Origin: Pseudomonas putida
GTDB taxonomy: Bacteria; Pseudomonadota; Gammaproteobacteria; Pseudomonadales; Pseudomonadaceae
DNA length: 64,000 bases
Reading direction: 5' to 3'
NCBI RefSeq assembly: GCF_002741075.1
Contig: NZ_CP016634.1
Coordinates: 5,012,501 to 5,076,500 of the forward strand
Numbering within the stretch: position 1 is the stretch's first letter; each line of letters begins with the position of its first letter. Below are positions 53,286 to 62,554 of the stretch, piece by piece. The notes under the pieces were generated by a model. That model saw nothing but the letters and a program-made list of their open reading frames with translations. It was not told where the DNA came from and did not search any database. A program made the position numbers and the translations under genes.

Positions 53286-53855
53286 TCAGCCACGCAAGGT
53301 CTGTTGCCAACGCGCGCGATCGATGCGGTACAGCACATGAGGGCGCAGGGGGTGACCGACGGCCAGGCGGGGATGCTCGAAGCTGCCGGCAAGGTCCTGG
53401 ACCATGCCGATGGCCTGCATGACCTTCTGCGACGGCAGGTTCCCTTCGGTAGTGAACGACACCACTTCATCCAGGTGCAATTGGGCGAAAGCACAACGCA
53501 GGCAGGTCCAGGCCGCCTCGCTGGCAAAGCCCAGGCCCCAATGACGCCGGGCCAGGCGCCAGCCGATCTCCACGGCCGGACCGAACGGCGCGTCGAAATT
53601 GACATTCAGCAGCCCCGTCATGCCGATGAAGGCCCCGCTGTCCTTGCGCTCCAGGGCCCACAGACCAAAACCGTACTCATTGAAATGCCCACGAATCCGC
53701 CCGATCAGCGCCGCCGACTCAAGGCGCGTCATCGGTGCCGGAAAATAGCGCATCACCTGCGGGTCGGCGCACAGCGCGGCGAACTCGCGCAGATCGTCGT
53801 CCTGCCATTGGCGCAACACCAGCCGTGCGCTTTCCAGTTCGAGGATGGGGGTCAT
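53286..53855 (-). CDS. GNAT family N-acetyltransferase (RimJ/RimL type)
   Basis: A 189-residue acetyltransferase: ESARLVLRQWQDDDLREF near 7, and the acetyl-CoA-binding region VEIGWRLARRHWGLGFASEA near 92 with the R-x-x-W-G-L-G-F/A motif. This subtype often acetylates protein N-termini or small amines. ATG at 53855 (MTPILELESARLVLR) is the family start; upstream residues are not conserved. Substrate unknown. Confidence 0.85.
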   Translation of the reverse strand: MTPILELESARLVLRQWQDDDLREFAALCADPQVMRYFPAPMTRLESAALIGRIRGHFNEYGFGLWALERKDSGAFIGMTGLLNVNFDAPFGPAVEIGWRLARRHWGLGFASEAAWTCLRCAFAQLHLDEVVSFTTEGNLPSQKVMQAIGMVQDLAGSFEHPRLAVGHPLRPHVLYRIDRARWQQTLRG

Positions 53856-54024
53856 CAGGGGGGCTCCGAGTTCGCGGTCATGCAGTGTACAGCGTAGGCG
53901 CCGGCGCGCCTTTGGTACTGTGAATGCAATTTTCACACGCACTTCACTGGCCTCCGACAGCTCGCTTCGCACAATGCCGCCAAACCCCGCGGCCCACGGC
54001 TGCGTTCTTTCATTGGAGTGAAGC

Positions 54025-54714
54025 ATGCAGCCGAGCAACACCCTGCAAAAATCCGCCGTACACACGCCCCCCAAACGACGACGTTACTCGCGCAAGGCGA
54101 TCGGCGCAGCCGCCGGCCTGCTGTTGGTGCTGGCCGGGCTGACCACCTGGCTTTCGACGAGGACGCACATCGTGGATCTTGGCAACGAGCAACAGCTCAG
54201 CGACAGCGGGTTGCTGCAGGATTGGGCGCAAGGCGCGGTGATCGTGATGATCCGCCACGCCGAGCGTTGCGACAGCGCCCCCGGCCCGTGCCTGGACGAC
54301 CCGACCGGCATCACCGTCGCCGGTAGCCAGGCCGCCACCCGCGTCGGCCAGGGCCTGCAGCAATTGGGCCTGGACACTGCCGACCGGTACAGCAGCCCTA
54401 AACTGCGCACCCGCCAGACCGCGCACTTCATCCTCGGCCAGGCTGTGCCCAGCGAAGCCTGGCTGGAAAACTGCGACAGCCAGTTCGCCGACGAGGCCCT
54501 CGCCCGCAAGCGCCCGGGCCACAATCTGGTTCTGATCACGCATAACGGCTGCATCGATCACTTCCAGCGTCAATTGCACGTGCCGGGGGGTGAACGTGAG
54601 AGCGGCTATGCCAGCGCGCTGTTCGTCTCGGTGGACAGCAACGGCAAGGCTCGGATCCTCGGGCGCATGAACGAGCCCGACTGGCAGCGGGTGCTGGCCA
54701 GCGCTGGCAAGTAG
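54025..54714 (+). CDS. Membrane-anchored histidine phosphatase
   Basis: A 229-residue protein with a basic N-terminus and one membrane helix (about 26-44, GAAAGLLLVLAGLTTW), then a histidine-phosphatase domain with the catalytic VIVMIRHAERCD near 76 and the second histidine in VLITHNGC near 172. It resembles the LPS heptose-phosphate phosphatase Ais/PmrG group, so the active site probably faces the periplasm; the substrate is not known. Start ATG at 54025; a downstream REP pair follows. Confidence 0.8.
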   Translation: MQPSNTLQKSAVHTPPKRRRYSRKAIGAAAGLLLVLAGLTTWLSTRTHIVDLGNEQQLSDSGLLQDWAQGAVIVMIRHAERCDSAPGPCLDDPTGITVAGSQAATRVGQGLQQLGLDTADRYSSPKLRTRQTAHFILGQAVPSEAWLENCDSQFADEALARKRPGHNLVLITHNGCIDHFQRQLHVPGGERESGYASALFVSVDSNGKARILGRMNEPDWQRVLASAGK

Positions 54715-54772
54715 GGCGCGGCGGTTAGCGCCCTGCGGTCTAACCACCGATGCATGGGTGAATTCACTGACG

Positions 54773-54837
54773 TATTCGCGGGTAAACCCGCTCCCACAAG
54801 GATCACCGCCAACCCTGTGGGCGGGTTTACCCGCGAA
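54773..54837. repeat. REP pair (inverted)
   Basis: ATTCGCGGGTAAACCCGCTC at 54773 and GGGCGGGTTTACCCGCGAAT at 54818, nearly perfect inverted copies, in the gap before the HDAC-like gene. Confidence 0.9.
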
Positions 54838-54962
54838 TCGCCCGGCGCAGACATTCGACAAATGTGAATGATCCTTGGGGGTTATGTCGGGCTTCGCCAG
54901 CGATGGCGTCCCTCCCCCACTACTGGCAAGATCAGCCCCTGGCCCCCACCGCGATACCCTCC

Positions 54963-55877
54963 ATGCCGTTGCCGCTGATCTACCACGACGACTACAGCCC
55001 GGCGTTTCCGCCCGAGCACCGCTTTCCGATGGACAAGTTCCGCCTGCTGCACGATCACCTGATCGACAGCGGTCTGGTCACGGACGCGCAGTTACTACGC
55101 CCGGAAATCTGCCCCAACGACATTCTCGCCCTGGCCCACGACCGCAGTTACATTGAGCGCTACATGCAGGGTGAGCTGTCCCGCGAGGATCAGCGCCGCC
55201 TGGGCCTGCCTTGGAGCGAGGCGCTGGCCCGGCGTACCGTTCGGGCGGTGGGCGGTTCGCTGCTGACCGCCGAAATGGCCCTGCGCCATGGCATCGCCTG
55301 TCATCTGGCCGGCGGTACTCACCACGCCCATTACGACCACCCGGCAGGTTTTTGCATCTTCAACGACCTGGCGGTGATCAGCCGCTACCTGCTCGAAGCC
55401 GGGCGAGTGCATCGGGTGCTGATCTTCGACTGCGACGTCCATCAGGGCGACGGCACCGCACGCATCCTCCATAACACCCCAGAGGCGATCACCGTGTCGC
55501 TGCACTGCGAGCAGAACTTCCCGGCGCGCAAGGCCCAAAGCGACTGGGACATCCCCCTGCCCCGAGGCATGGGCGACATGGCCTACCTGAAGGTCGTGGA
55601 CGATGCCCTGAACTACCTGCTGCCGCTGTACCAGCCCGATCTGGTGCTGTACGACGCCGGCGTGGATGTGCACAAGGACGATGCCCTGGGTTACCTGCAA
55701 TTGACCGACGAGGGCCTGGCCGCCCGAGATGAACGGGTGATGCGCCATTGCCTGGGCCGGGACATCCCCGTGGTTGGCGTGATCGGCGGTGGCTATAGCA
55801 AGGACCGCGAAGCCCTGGCCAGGCGCCATGGCATTCTTCATCACAGCGCAGCGCGGGTGCTGGGTTGTGCACAATGA
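54963..55877 (+). CDS. Histone deacetylase-like amidohydrolase
   Basis: A 304-residue zinc hydrolase of the HDAC/AcuC/APAH family, which removes acetyl groups from lysines or polyamines in bacteria. Visible: GGTHHAHYDHPAGFCIFNDL with the catalytic histidine pair near 121, zinc-ligand segment IFDCDVHQGDGT near 158 and DAGVDVHKDDALG near 236, where the first aspartate is the third ligand. The ATG at 54963 (MPLPLIYHDDYS) is the family start but has no clear ribosome-binding site; ATG 54903 and 54864 are in frame. Physiological substrate unknown. Confidence 0.88.
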   Translation: MPLPLIYHDDYSPAFPPEHRFPMDKFRLLHDHLIDSGLVTDAQLLRPEICPNDILALAHDRSYIERYMQGELSREDQRRLGLPWSEALARRTVRAVGGSLLTAEMALRHGIACHLAGGTHHAHYDHPAGFCIFNDLAVISRYLLEAGRVHRVLIFDCDVHQGDGTARILHNTPEAITVSLHCEQNFPARKAQSDWDIPLPRGMGDMAYLKVVDDALNYLLPLYQPDLVLYDAGVDVHKDDALGYLQLTDEGLAARDERVMRHCLGRDIPVVGVIGGGYSKDREALARRHGILHHSAARVLGCAQ

Positions 55878-56026
55878 CTGTGGAGCCGCCTGTGGATAAC
55901 CTGCGGGAAAGCCGCTGCAGGCCTTTAAATGCCTGACCCACAAGGCACTGATCATTTTTTGTTCAGTGCCGGGACGGGCCTCGCTGGGGTAGAATGCCAG
56001 GTCTTTTCCACAGCCTGTCGCCCGCC

Positions 56027-57268
56027 ATGTCCGATCAACATCCCGCCTCCCCTCCTCTCGTCGCCGTGATCGGTGGCGGCCCCGCCGGCCTGATGGCGGC
56101 CGAGGCATTGGCCAACGCAGGCCTGGCAGTGCAGGTGTTCGATGCCATGCCCTCGGTGGGCCGCAAGTTCCTGCTGGCCGGCGTCGGGGGCATGAACATC
56201 ACCCACTCCGAGTCATACCCCGCATTCATCTCCCGCTATGCCGAGCGCCAGAACGAAATCGACGCCCTACTGCGCGACTTCGATGCCGATGCCCTGCGTC
56301 AGTGGATACACGGCCTGGGCATCGAAACCTTCGTCGGCACCTCCGGGCGTGTGTTCCCACGCGACATGAAAGCCGCCCCCTTGCTGCGTGCCTGGCTCAA
56401 GCGCCTGCGCGAGCGTGGTGTGGTTATCCACACCCGCCATCGCTGGCTGGGCTGGAACAGCGACGGTACCTTGCGGATCGCTTATCCACAGGGCGAATTG
56501 CAGTTACGAGCCGATGCCGTGGTACTGGCCCTGGGGGGTGGCAGTTGGGCGCGCCTGGGCTCCGATGGCACCTGGCAACCGGTGCTGGCCGAGCGGGGTG
56601 TGGATATCTCGACGTTGCAACCGAGCAATTGTGGATTCGAGGTTCAGGGCTGGAGCCAACTGCTCAAGGACAAGTTCGCCGGCACACCGCTGAAGAACAT
56701 CGCCCTGAGCGTGCCCGGCGCTGCCCCACGCAAGGGCGAATTCATCCTCACCGCCCAAGGCGTCGAAGGCAGCCTGGTGTATGCCTGGTCGGCGGCGGTG
56801 CGCGAGGCCATCAATCGGGACGGCCAGGCAACACTGTTGCTTGACCTGCTGCCAGACCGCCCTGTGGACAAGATTGTCCAGGCGCTGGCCAAGCCGCGAG
56901 GTTCGCGCTCGATGGCCAAGCACCTGCACGGCCAACTGGGCCTGGACGGGGTCAAGGCAGCGTTGTTGCGCGAGCTGACCGATCAGGCGACCTTCGCCGC
57001 CCCCGAAGCGCTGGCCCGGGCGATCAAGGCCCTACCGATCGAACTGGTGCGGCCACGGCCTCTGGATGAAGCGATCAGCAGCGCGGGCGGTGTACGCTTC
57101 GAGGCACTGGATGAAGGCCTGATGCTCCAACGGATGCCGGGCGTGTTTTGCGCAGGAGAAATGCTGGACTGGGAAGCCCCCACGGGCGGTTACCTGCTGA
57201 CGGCCTGTTTTGCCAGTGGGCTGCGAGCGGGCAAGGCGGCGGTGGAGTGGTTAGCTCGGCGTAGTTAA
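56027..57268 (+). CDS. FAD-dependent oxidoreductase, HI0933/TIGR03862 type
   Basis: A 413-residue flavoprotein: N-terminal FAD-binding GGGPAGLMAAEALANAG near 17, the KFLLAGVGGMNITHSE segment near 48, and the C-terminal AGEMLDWEAPTGGYLLTACF near 380 that closes the FAD site. The family is related to BaiN and YhiN; its substrate is unknown. The ATG at 56027 (MSDQHPASPP) is chosen because FAD-binding follows; an in-frame ATG at 55994 is also open. TAGAAT at 55990 could be its -10. Confidence 0.88.
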   Translation: MSDQHPASPPLVAVIGGGPAGLMAAEALANAGLAVQVFDAMPSVGRKFLLAGVGGMNITHSESYPAFISRYAERQNEIDALLRDFDADALRQWIHGLGIETFVGTSGRVFPRDMKAAPLLRAWLKRLRERGVVIHTRHRWLGWNSDGTLRIAYPQGELQLRADAVVLALGGGSWARLGSDGTWQPVLAERGVDISTLQPSNCGFEVQGWSQLLKDKFAGTPLKNIALSVPGAAPRKGEFILTAQGVEGSLVYAWSAAVREAINRDGQATLLLDLLPDRPVDKIVQALAKPRGSRSMAKHLHGQLGLDGVKAALLRELTDQATFAAPEALARAIKALPIELVRPRPLDEAISSAGGVRFEALDEGLMLQRMPGVFCAGEMLDWEAPTGGYLLTACFASGLRAGKAAVEWLARRS

Positions 57269-57297
57269 AAATCACCGGGGCTTTGCAGCCCATTCGC

Positions 57298-57353
57298 GGC
57301 ACAAGGCCGCTCCTACAGGGATCGCGCTGACGCTGTAGGAACGGCCTTGTGCC
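57298..57353. repeat. Inverted repeat, second REP-like family
   Basis: GGCACAAGGCCGCTCCTACAG (57298-57318) and its inverted copy 57333-57353 differ in one base. Not the GCGGGTAAACCCGC core of the other REPs. It lies between convergent genes. Confidence 0.75.
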
Positions 57354-57368
57354 GAGGCCTCGGCAATC

Positions 57369-58700
57369 TCAAGGCTTGCGCTTGCGTGGCCCGCTGTTGA
57401 AGCTCGGCACCTTGCGCACCGGCTTGACCGAAGGCTCCGAGGCGCTCGATTCGGCACTGTCCATCCAACGTCCCAGGCCCCGCTTGGCGCTGTTCTCCTT
57501 CGGCTTCTTGGGCTTTTTCGGTTTTTTCACGACCTGGCCACTGGCATCGGTCATCGGCACCCGATGATCGGGGATAAAGTCCGGCTCTTCATGACGCGGC
57601 AACGTCTGACGGATCAAGGTCTCGATCGCCGCCAACAATTGCACTTCGTCCGCGCACACCAGCGAAATCGCCTCGCCCTTGTTACCCGCCCGGCCGGTAC
57701 GCCCGATGCGGTGCACGTAGTCCTCGGCGACGATCGGCAGGTCGAGGTTGACCACCAAAGGCAAGTCGTCGATGTCCAGACCGCGGGCGGCGACATCGGT
57801 CGCTACCAGCACCTGGATCTCCCGAGCCTTGAAAGTGTCCAGGGCGCGCTGACGCGTCGCCTGTGGGCGGTCACCATGGATACCGTCGGCATTGACGCCC
57901 TCGGCGAGCAGACGCTCCACCAACTGGTCGACGCCATTGCGGGTCTTGGCGAACACCAACACCTGCTTCCAGCGCTGCTTGCGCAGCAGGTGGCAGAACA
58001 GGTCGGCCTTGCGCTTCTTGTCCACCGGCACCAGCCACTGCTTCACGGTGCTGGCCGTGGTGTTGCGAGGGCTGACTTCGATGCTCAGTGGATCGTTCAG
58101 GGCAAGCCCGGCCAACATGCGGATCTGGTCGGAGAAGGTGGCGGAAAACAGTAAGGTCTGGCGCTTGCGCGGCAAGGCGGCATAGACGGCCTGCAGTTCT
58201 TCGGCAAAGCCGAGGTCCAGCATGCGGTCGGCCTCGTCGAGCACCAGGGTCTGCACCTGGCCGAACTTGACCGCGTTCTGGCGGAACAAGTCCAGCAGGC
58301 GCCCGGGCGTGGCCACCAGCAGGTCGACGCCGCGACGCAGGCGCATCATCTGCGGATTGAGGCTGACGCCGCCGTACACCGCATAGGTGCTCACCGGGAG
58401 GTTCTCGGCGTATTCACGGATATTGGCATGGACCTGCTCGGCCAACTCGCGGGTCGGCACCAGCACCAGGGCACGGATCGAGTTGCTGGCGACCTTGGCC
58501 CCTTCCAAGGCCAGGCGTTGCAGCACCGGCAAGGCAAAGCCGGCGGTCTTGCCAGTGCCTGTCTGGGCCGCGGCCATCAGGTCGCGGCCAGCCAGTACGG
58601 CAGGGATGGCCTGAGCCTGGACGGGGGTCGGGGTGGTGTAGTCCAGGTGCTGCAGGGTGCGCAGCAAGGGTTCGATCAGGCCGAGTTTGGCGAAATTCAT
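57369..58700 (-). CDS. rhlE: DEAD-box RNA helicase, RhlE type
   Basis: ATP-dependent RNA helicase for ribosome assembly and mRNA turnover. The 443-residue protein has the Q motif (FAKLGLIEPLLRTL, TPTPVQAQAIP), motif I AAQTGTGKT near 46, II DEADRMLDLGF near 155, III SAT near 187 and VI HRIGRTGRAG near 333, then a short Lys/Pro-rich tail. Short length and tail fit RhlE rather than DbpA or DeaD. ATG at 58700. Likely monocistronic. Confidence 0.9.
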   Translation of the reverse strand: MNFAKLGLIEPLLRTLQHLDYTTPTPVQAQAIPAVLAGRDLMAAAQTGTGKTAGFALPVLQRLALEGAKVASNSIRALVLVPTRELAEQVHANIREYAENLPVSTYAVYGGVSLNPQMMRLRRGVDLLVATPGRLLDLFRQNAVKFGQVQTLVLDEADRMLDLGFAEELQAVYAALPRKRQTLLFSATFSDQIRMLAGLALNDPLSIEVSPRNTTASTVKQWLVPVDKKRKADLFCHLLRKQRWKQVLVFAKTRNGVDQLVERLLAEGVNADGIHGDRPQATRQRALDTFKAREIQVLVATDVAARGLDIDDLPLVVNLDLPIVAEDYVHRIGRTGRAGNKGEAISLVCADEVQLLAAIETLIRQTLPRHEEPDFIPDHRVPMTDASGQVVKKPKKPKKPKENSAKRGLGRWMDSAESSASEPSVKPVRKVPSFNSGPRKRKP

Positions 58701-58792
58701 GGCAATACCGTCAGGGGGTTCAGCGAAGGCGGCAGTTTACCGCAACCGACGCCCCCCCTGTGGACGCTTTACCCCCAAGCGATGCTGCCTGG

Positions 58793-59713
58793 CTACTTGC
58801 ACACTTGCTCTTTGAGTGGCACTGGCGGCTCGGGCGCCTTGCGCCATTGCGGCAAGCCGATCAGCACCACTGCGCCGATGATCACGGCCATGGCCACGCA
58901 CTCCTCGGCGCCGATGCGCTCGCCTGCAAAGAGGATCCCCAGCAACACCGCCACCGCCGGGTTGACGTAGGCATAGCTGGTGGCCGCCGCCGGGCGCACA
59001 TGCTTGAGCAAGTACATGTAGGAACTGAAAGCCAGGATCGAGCCGAAGAACACCAGATACGCCAGCGCGCCCCAACCGGCCGCGGTCGGCATCTGGGTCA
59101 GACGCTCGCCACTGAGCGCACTGCCGATCAGCAACGCGGCGCCGCCAACGAGCATCTGCGCGGCACTGGCCATGGCGCCTTGGGGCAAGGGCAGGTTCTT
59201 GCTCCACACCGAGCCAAAGGCCCAGGCAGCGGCGGCGAACAGGATCAGCGCCGCGCCCATGGGGCTGGCCTGCAGGTTCGAGCCCATATTGAGCATGCCG
59301 ATGCCCACTAGCCCCAGGGCAATCCCCGCCCATTCAAGCCGCGAGTTGCGATGACCGAACAACAGGCCGAACACCAGCGTGAACAGCGGCACAGTGGCCA
59401 CCGCCAAGGCCGCGACGCCCGACGCCACCCCGGCGTGTTCGGCCAGGGTCACGCCACCATTGCCGCAACTGAGCAACAGAAAACCGATCGCCCCCGCCGC
59501 GCGCCACTGTGGCCAGGTCGGCGCCGGCGCACCGCGCCAACGCAAGAACCCATACAGCAGGCTGCCGGCAATGACGAAGCGCACCCCAGCCATGAGCATC
59601 GGCGGCCATGACTCCACCCCGATGCGGATGAACAGGTAGGTCGAGCCCCAGACCAGGTACAAGGCCAGGAAGGCGCCAATGAGCAACAACGGGAAGCGAC
59701 GGGAGGCAGGCAT
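58793..59713 (-). CDS. yedA: DMT-family exporter YedA
   Basis: Inner-membrane EamA-type transporter with ten helices in two repeats. The 306-residue protein begins ALYLVWGSTYLFIRIGVE near 17, the EamA consensus, and has the second repeat from about 155 (AAAAWAFGSVWSKNL). YedA is a putative exporter of amino acids or drugs. Divergent from an Lrp-type regulator, which probably controls it. Confidence 0.85.
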   Translation of the reverse strand: MPASRRFPLLLIGAFLALYLVWGSTYLFIRIGVESWPPMLMAGVRFVIAGSLLYGFLRWRGAPAPTWPQWRAAGAIGFLLLSCGNGGVTLAEHAGVASGVAALAVATVPLFTLVFGLLFGHRNSRLEWAGIALGLVGIGMLNMGSNLQASPMGAALILFAAAAWAFGSVWSKNLPLPQGAMASAAQMLVGGAALLIGSALSGERLTQMPTAAGWGALAYLVFFGSILAFSSYMYLLKHVRPAAATSYAYVNPAVAVLLGILFAGERIGAEECVAMAVIIGAVVLIGLPQWRKAPEPPVPLKEQVCK

Positions 59714-59806
59714 GGGAAAACACTCGAAATCCGTTTACGGGTGACTTAGTTTAAAAAGGCGCCATCGCAAACTTAAGTTACAAAACGGCTTTAAATGACC
59801 GAAATA

Positions 59807-59852
59807 CTTTGCAATGCATGGTTATGCGAGCGCCTTACCATCGATTGCAAAG
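59807..59852. promoter_or_regulatory. Spaced inverted repeat CTTTGCAAT/ATTGCAAAG
   Basis: Nine-bp arms at 59807-59815 and 59844-59852 in the yedA-Lrp divergent region, centre to centre 37 bases. An Lrp-type operator for autoregulation and yedA control is likely. Confidence 0.55.
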
Positions 59853-59868
59853 CACTGTGGAATCAGCC

Positions 59869-60327
59869 ATGGACAAGTACGACCGAATGCTCCTTGCCGC
59901 CCTGCTGGAAAACGGCCGGGCCACCTACGCGCAACTCGCGCGCCAGGTGAATCTTTCTGCGCCCGCCGTCGCTGAACGGGTCGCCAAGCTGGAAGCCAGC
60001 GGGGTCATCACCGGCTATGCCGCCAAGGTGGACCTGGAAAAGATCGGCCTGCCGATCCAGTGCGTGATCGAGCTGCGCCTGGCCAGCCACGGTAATCAAC
60101 AGGCGTACGATGCATTGACCCGCATCCCGCAGCTCACCGAATGCCACCGCGTCACCGGTGACCCCTGTGTGATCATGCAGGCAGCCGTGGCATCGATGAC
60201 CGAGCTGGAAGCGCTGATCAACCGGGTTTCGCAGTTGGGGTTCACCAAGACTTCGATCATTCTGTCGAGCGCGGTTGAACGACGGGTGCCGCTCGATCAA
60301 TTGGAGGGCAATGGCAGGAAGCCCTGA
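59869..60327 (+). CDS. Lrp/AsnC family transcriptional regulator
   Basis: A 152-residue regulator: winged helix (LENGRATYAQLARQVNLSAP near 14, with VAERVAKLEASGVI recognition region) and a RAM effector domain (CHRVTGDPCVIMQAAVASM near 91) that binds amino acids. ATG at 59869 (MDKYDRMLLAALL) is the family start. Divergent from yedA across a 155-base region with a spaced inverted repeat; the pair suggests an amino-acid-responsive export system. Confidence 0.88.
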   Translation: MDKYDRMLLAALLENGRATYAQLARQVNLSAPAVAERVAKLEASGVITGYAAKVDLEKIGLPIQCVIELRLASHGNQQAYDALTRIPQLTECHRVTGDPCVIMQAAVASMTELEALINRVSQLGFTKTSIILSSAVERRVPLDQLEGNGRKP

Positions 60328-60360
60328 GGCACTCAGCTCTACTCGATCAACGAGTCGGCC

Positions 60361-60843
60361 TCAATGGCGCAACAGCAGGCGGCCTTCGATCGGCACATAC
60401 CGACTGGCCGACCGGATCAGCGACAACGCGGTAAGCCCAGGCACGCCATAGACCACGGTCTCGACACCATGACGCTCGCTGGCCCGCTCCATCAGCAGGT
60501 CGAAGTCGCCATCGCCAGAGGCCAGCACGACTTGGTCGACGCGGCTGGCGGCGTCGATCACATCCAAAGTGATGCCCACATCCCAATCGCCCTTGGCCGA
60601 ACCATCGCTGCGCTGGATGAAAGGCTTCAGGCGTACCTCGAAACCGAGGTTACGCAGAATCTGTTGGAACTGTTGTTGCTTGCTGTCGCCCCGGTCGATG
60701 GCATAGGCCACCGCCTCGACGATCTGCCCCTGACTGCTGACATCGGCCCACAGCGCGGCGTAGTTGAAATGACAACCATGCACCTGGCGCACGGTGTAGT
60801 AGAGGTTCTGCACATCGGCGAACAGCGCGATCTTCTTCACCAT
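60361..60843 (-). CDS. NYN-domain protein (LabA-like, PIN-fold nuclease)
   Basis: A 160-residue protein with the NYN fold: ALFADVQNLYYTV near 6 (first acidic residue), KGDWDVGITLDVIDAA near 84 and VVLASGDGDFDLLMERA near 105. The conserved aspartates suggest a metal-dependent ribonuclease; LabA/DUF88 relatives act on RNA, but no target is known here. ATG at 60843 (MVKKIALFADV). Convergent with the Lrp-type gene. Confidence 0.85.
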   Translation of the reverse strand: MVKKIALFADVQNLYYTVRQVHGCHFNYAALWADVSSQGQIVEAVAYAIDRGDSKQQQFQQILRNLGFEVRLKPFIQRSDGSAKGDWDVGITLDVIDAASRVDQVVLASGDGDFDLLMERASERHGVETVVYGVPGLTALSLIRSASRYVPIEGRLLLRH

Positions 60844-60951
60844 GACCTCTCTGGCAGTTGCGCGAGTAACGAGGACTGCCCGTGGGGTCGGCCTCGTTTC
60901 GCGAAAGGGGCGCAGTGTACGCCCCCGCGTGCTGCCAGTATGCCAGAGGCC

Positions 60952-61680
60952 TCAGATGAAGGTGTCGTCGTCTGAGAAGAAGCCCCCACCATCGCTGCCG
61001 TAGTCGCTGTCCAGGAAGCCGCCTTGGTCATGGCCGTTGTCGGCCACCTGATACTGGTTGTCCTGGTCATTCCAGCCGCCGCTGTCACTGGCCGGGGCTG
61101 GCTCCTCCTTGATCACCTCGACCACCTCCTCAGGTTGGGACTGATGGTTGAACAGGCTGCTGATGCCCTGTGCCAGCAACACGCCACCGGCCACGCCCGC
61201 CGCAGTCTGCATGGCGCCACCCAGGAAACTGCTGGCGCCACTGCGGGCCGGCGCTGCGTTGAATCCAGATTGCGGTTGCGGCTGGGCGAAACCCTGGGCC
61301 GTTGGTTCGCGCCAACCGCCGGCAGGGGTCACCGGTGCGGCCTGGCGCTGTGGCTGCGGTGCGGATGCCGGCTCGCGGGAGCCTGCGCCAAACAGGCCCG
61401 ACAGGAACCCACCGCCCGTGTTGCCGCTTCGGCTCGCTTGGGCTTGTGCCTTGGCTTGCTCGAGTTCTGCCTCAAGCTGTTTGTTCTGCTCGTCCAGACG
61501 CTTGATCGCCGCTTCCTGGACCAGGATCGCCTGGGCCATGTAGTACGCCGCCGCTGGCTGCTGGCGCAGATGCTCCTCGATGCGCGCCTGGGCCTGGGCG
61601 TCACGCGCCTGGCCTGCGTCCTCGGCTTGCTTGATACGACTGAACAGGCCGTCGATCAGGGTTTGTTCTTCAGTGTTCAT
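60952..61680 (-). CDS. DUF2076 protein
   Basis: A 242-residue protein: helical coiled-coil N-terminus (about 1-85, MNTEEQTLIDGLFSRIKQAE and a Glu/Ala/Gln-rich helix), a Pro/Gln/Ala linker, a Gly/Ala hydrophobic region (about 150-175) and an acidic Gly/Asp C-terminus. It matches DUF2076, of unknown function, often envelope-associated. ATG at 61680 gives the family start. Confidence 0.8.
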   Translation of the reverse strand: MNTEEQTLIDGLFSRIKQAEDAGQARDAQAQARIEEHLRQQPAAAYYMAQAILVQEAAIKRLDEQNKQLEAELEQAKAQAQASRSGNTGGGFLSGLFGAGSREPASAPQPQRQAAPVTPAGGWREPTAQGFAQPQPQSGFNAAPARSGASSFLGGAMQTAAGVAGGVLLAQGISSLFNHQSQPEEVVEVIKEEPAPASDSGGWNDQDNQYQVADNGHDQGGFLDSDYGSDGGGFFSDDDTFI

Positions 61681-61836
61681 GGCGTTACCTCGTGCACAGG
61701 GCAATACATCGGATAGCGTCAAAGATGGGGCTCGCAGGCCAAGGATTCAATCAGCCAAACGGTGAAACTTTTTTCAGCCAGGGGTGGACTGGGCTAAAGT
61801 TACGCCCTGCTTTTTCTGCCATGCGATGTTGACCCG

Positions 61837-62493
61837 ATGAATCCGTTGAGCATTCTGCGCGACTCCCTGTATTTCTTCCGCCGCCACCTGGTGAGCATCC
61901 TCCAGCTCTGCCTGCCGCTGGTGGTCCTCGAGGCCCTTTGCACTCAATTGCTGTATCGCCAGTTGGGCGACCAGGCCTCGGCGGGCTACGGCATGTTGGT
62001 CAGCTTGCTGTTCTACCCGCTGTACAGCGCCGCGTTGATCCTCTACATGGATACCCGCAGCAACGGTCAGGACATCGCCAAGCGCAACCTGTTCGCCCGC
62101 GCCGTGCAGCTGTGGCCATCGCTGGCCCTGCTGATCCTGATCAGCTCGTTGCTGATCATGGCGGGTCTTGCGCTGTTCATCTTCCCGGGCGTGTGGATCA
62201 TGATCAATCTGGTGTTCGCCGAGTACCTGTTGGTGCTGCGTGGCTTGCCGGTGATCCAGGCCATGCGCGAAAGCGCCAGGATGACCACCGGGCATTTCAT
62301 GCGCATCCTGGTCTGTGTCGTTGCCGCACTGGCACCGCTGTGGCTGCTCGACGGCTTGCTGCTGATGGCCTTCCCCGAGCCGCAGCCGGGGGTGCAACTG
62401 GCCCTGGACAGCCTCAGTGGCTTCCTGCAGTTGTTCAGCAGCGTGGTGCTGTACCGCCTGTTCATGCTGATGGAGAACGAATCCGGCGCCTGA
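61837..62493 (+). CDS. YciC-like inner-membrane protein (UPF0259)
   Basis: A 218-residue polytopic protein with about six helices, for example FFRRHLVSILQLCLPLVVLE near 12 and LALLILISSLLIMAGLALFIF near 95; the RGLPVIQAMRESARMTTGHF loop near 132 is typical. Function unknown in E. coli YciC. ATG at 61837. It precedes the EEP hydrolase by 61 bases. Confidence 0.75.
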   Translation: MNPLSILRDSLYFFRRHLVSILQLCLPLVVLEALCTQLLYRQLGDQASAGYGMLVSLLFYPLYSAALILYMDTRSNGQDIAKRNLFARAVQLWPSLALLILISSLLIMAGLALFIFPGVWIMINLVFAEYLLVLRGLPVIQAMRESARMTTGHFMRILVCVVAALAPLWLLDGLLLMAFPEPQPGVQLALDSLSGFLQLFSSVVLYRLFMLMENESGA

Positions 62494-62554
62494 ACTGGCA
62501 CGCCGACGAACGGCTCGGTTATGCTGGCGCGACCTGCACCGACAAGCCGAGCCG

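Noticed and set aside
55944..55970. Terminator after the HDAC-like gene (GGCACTGA/TCAGTGCC)
   Set aside because: The T run is in the loop and not after the stem, so it is not a standard intrinsic terminator.
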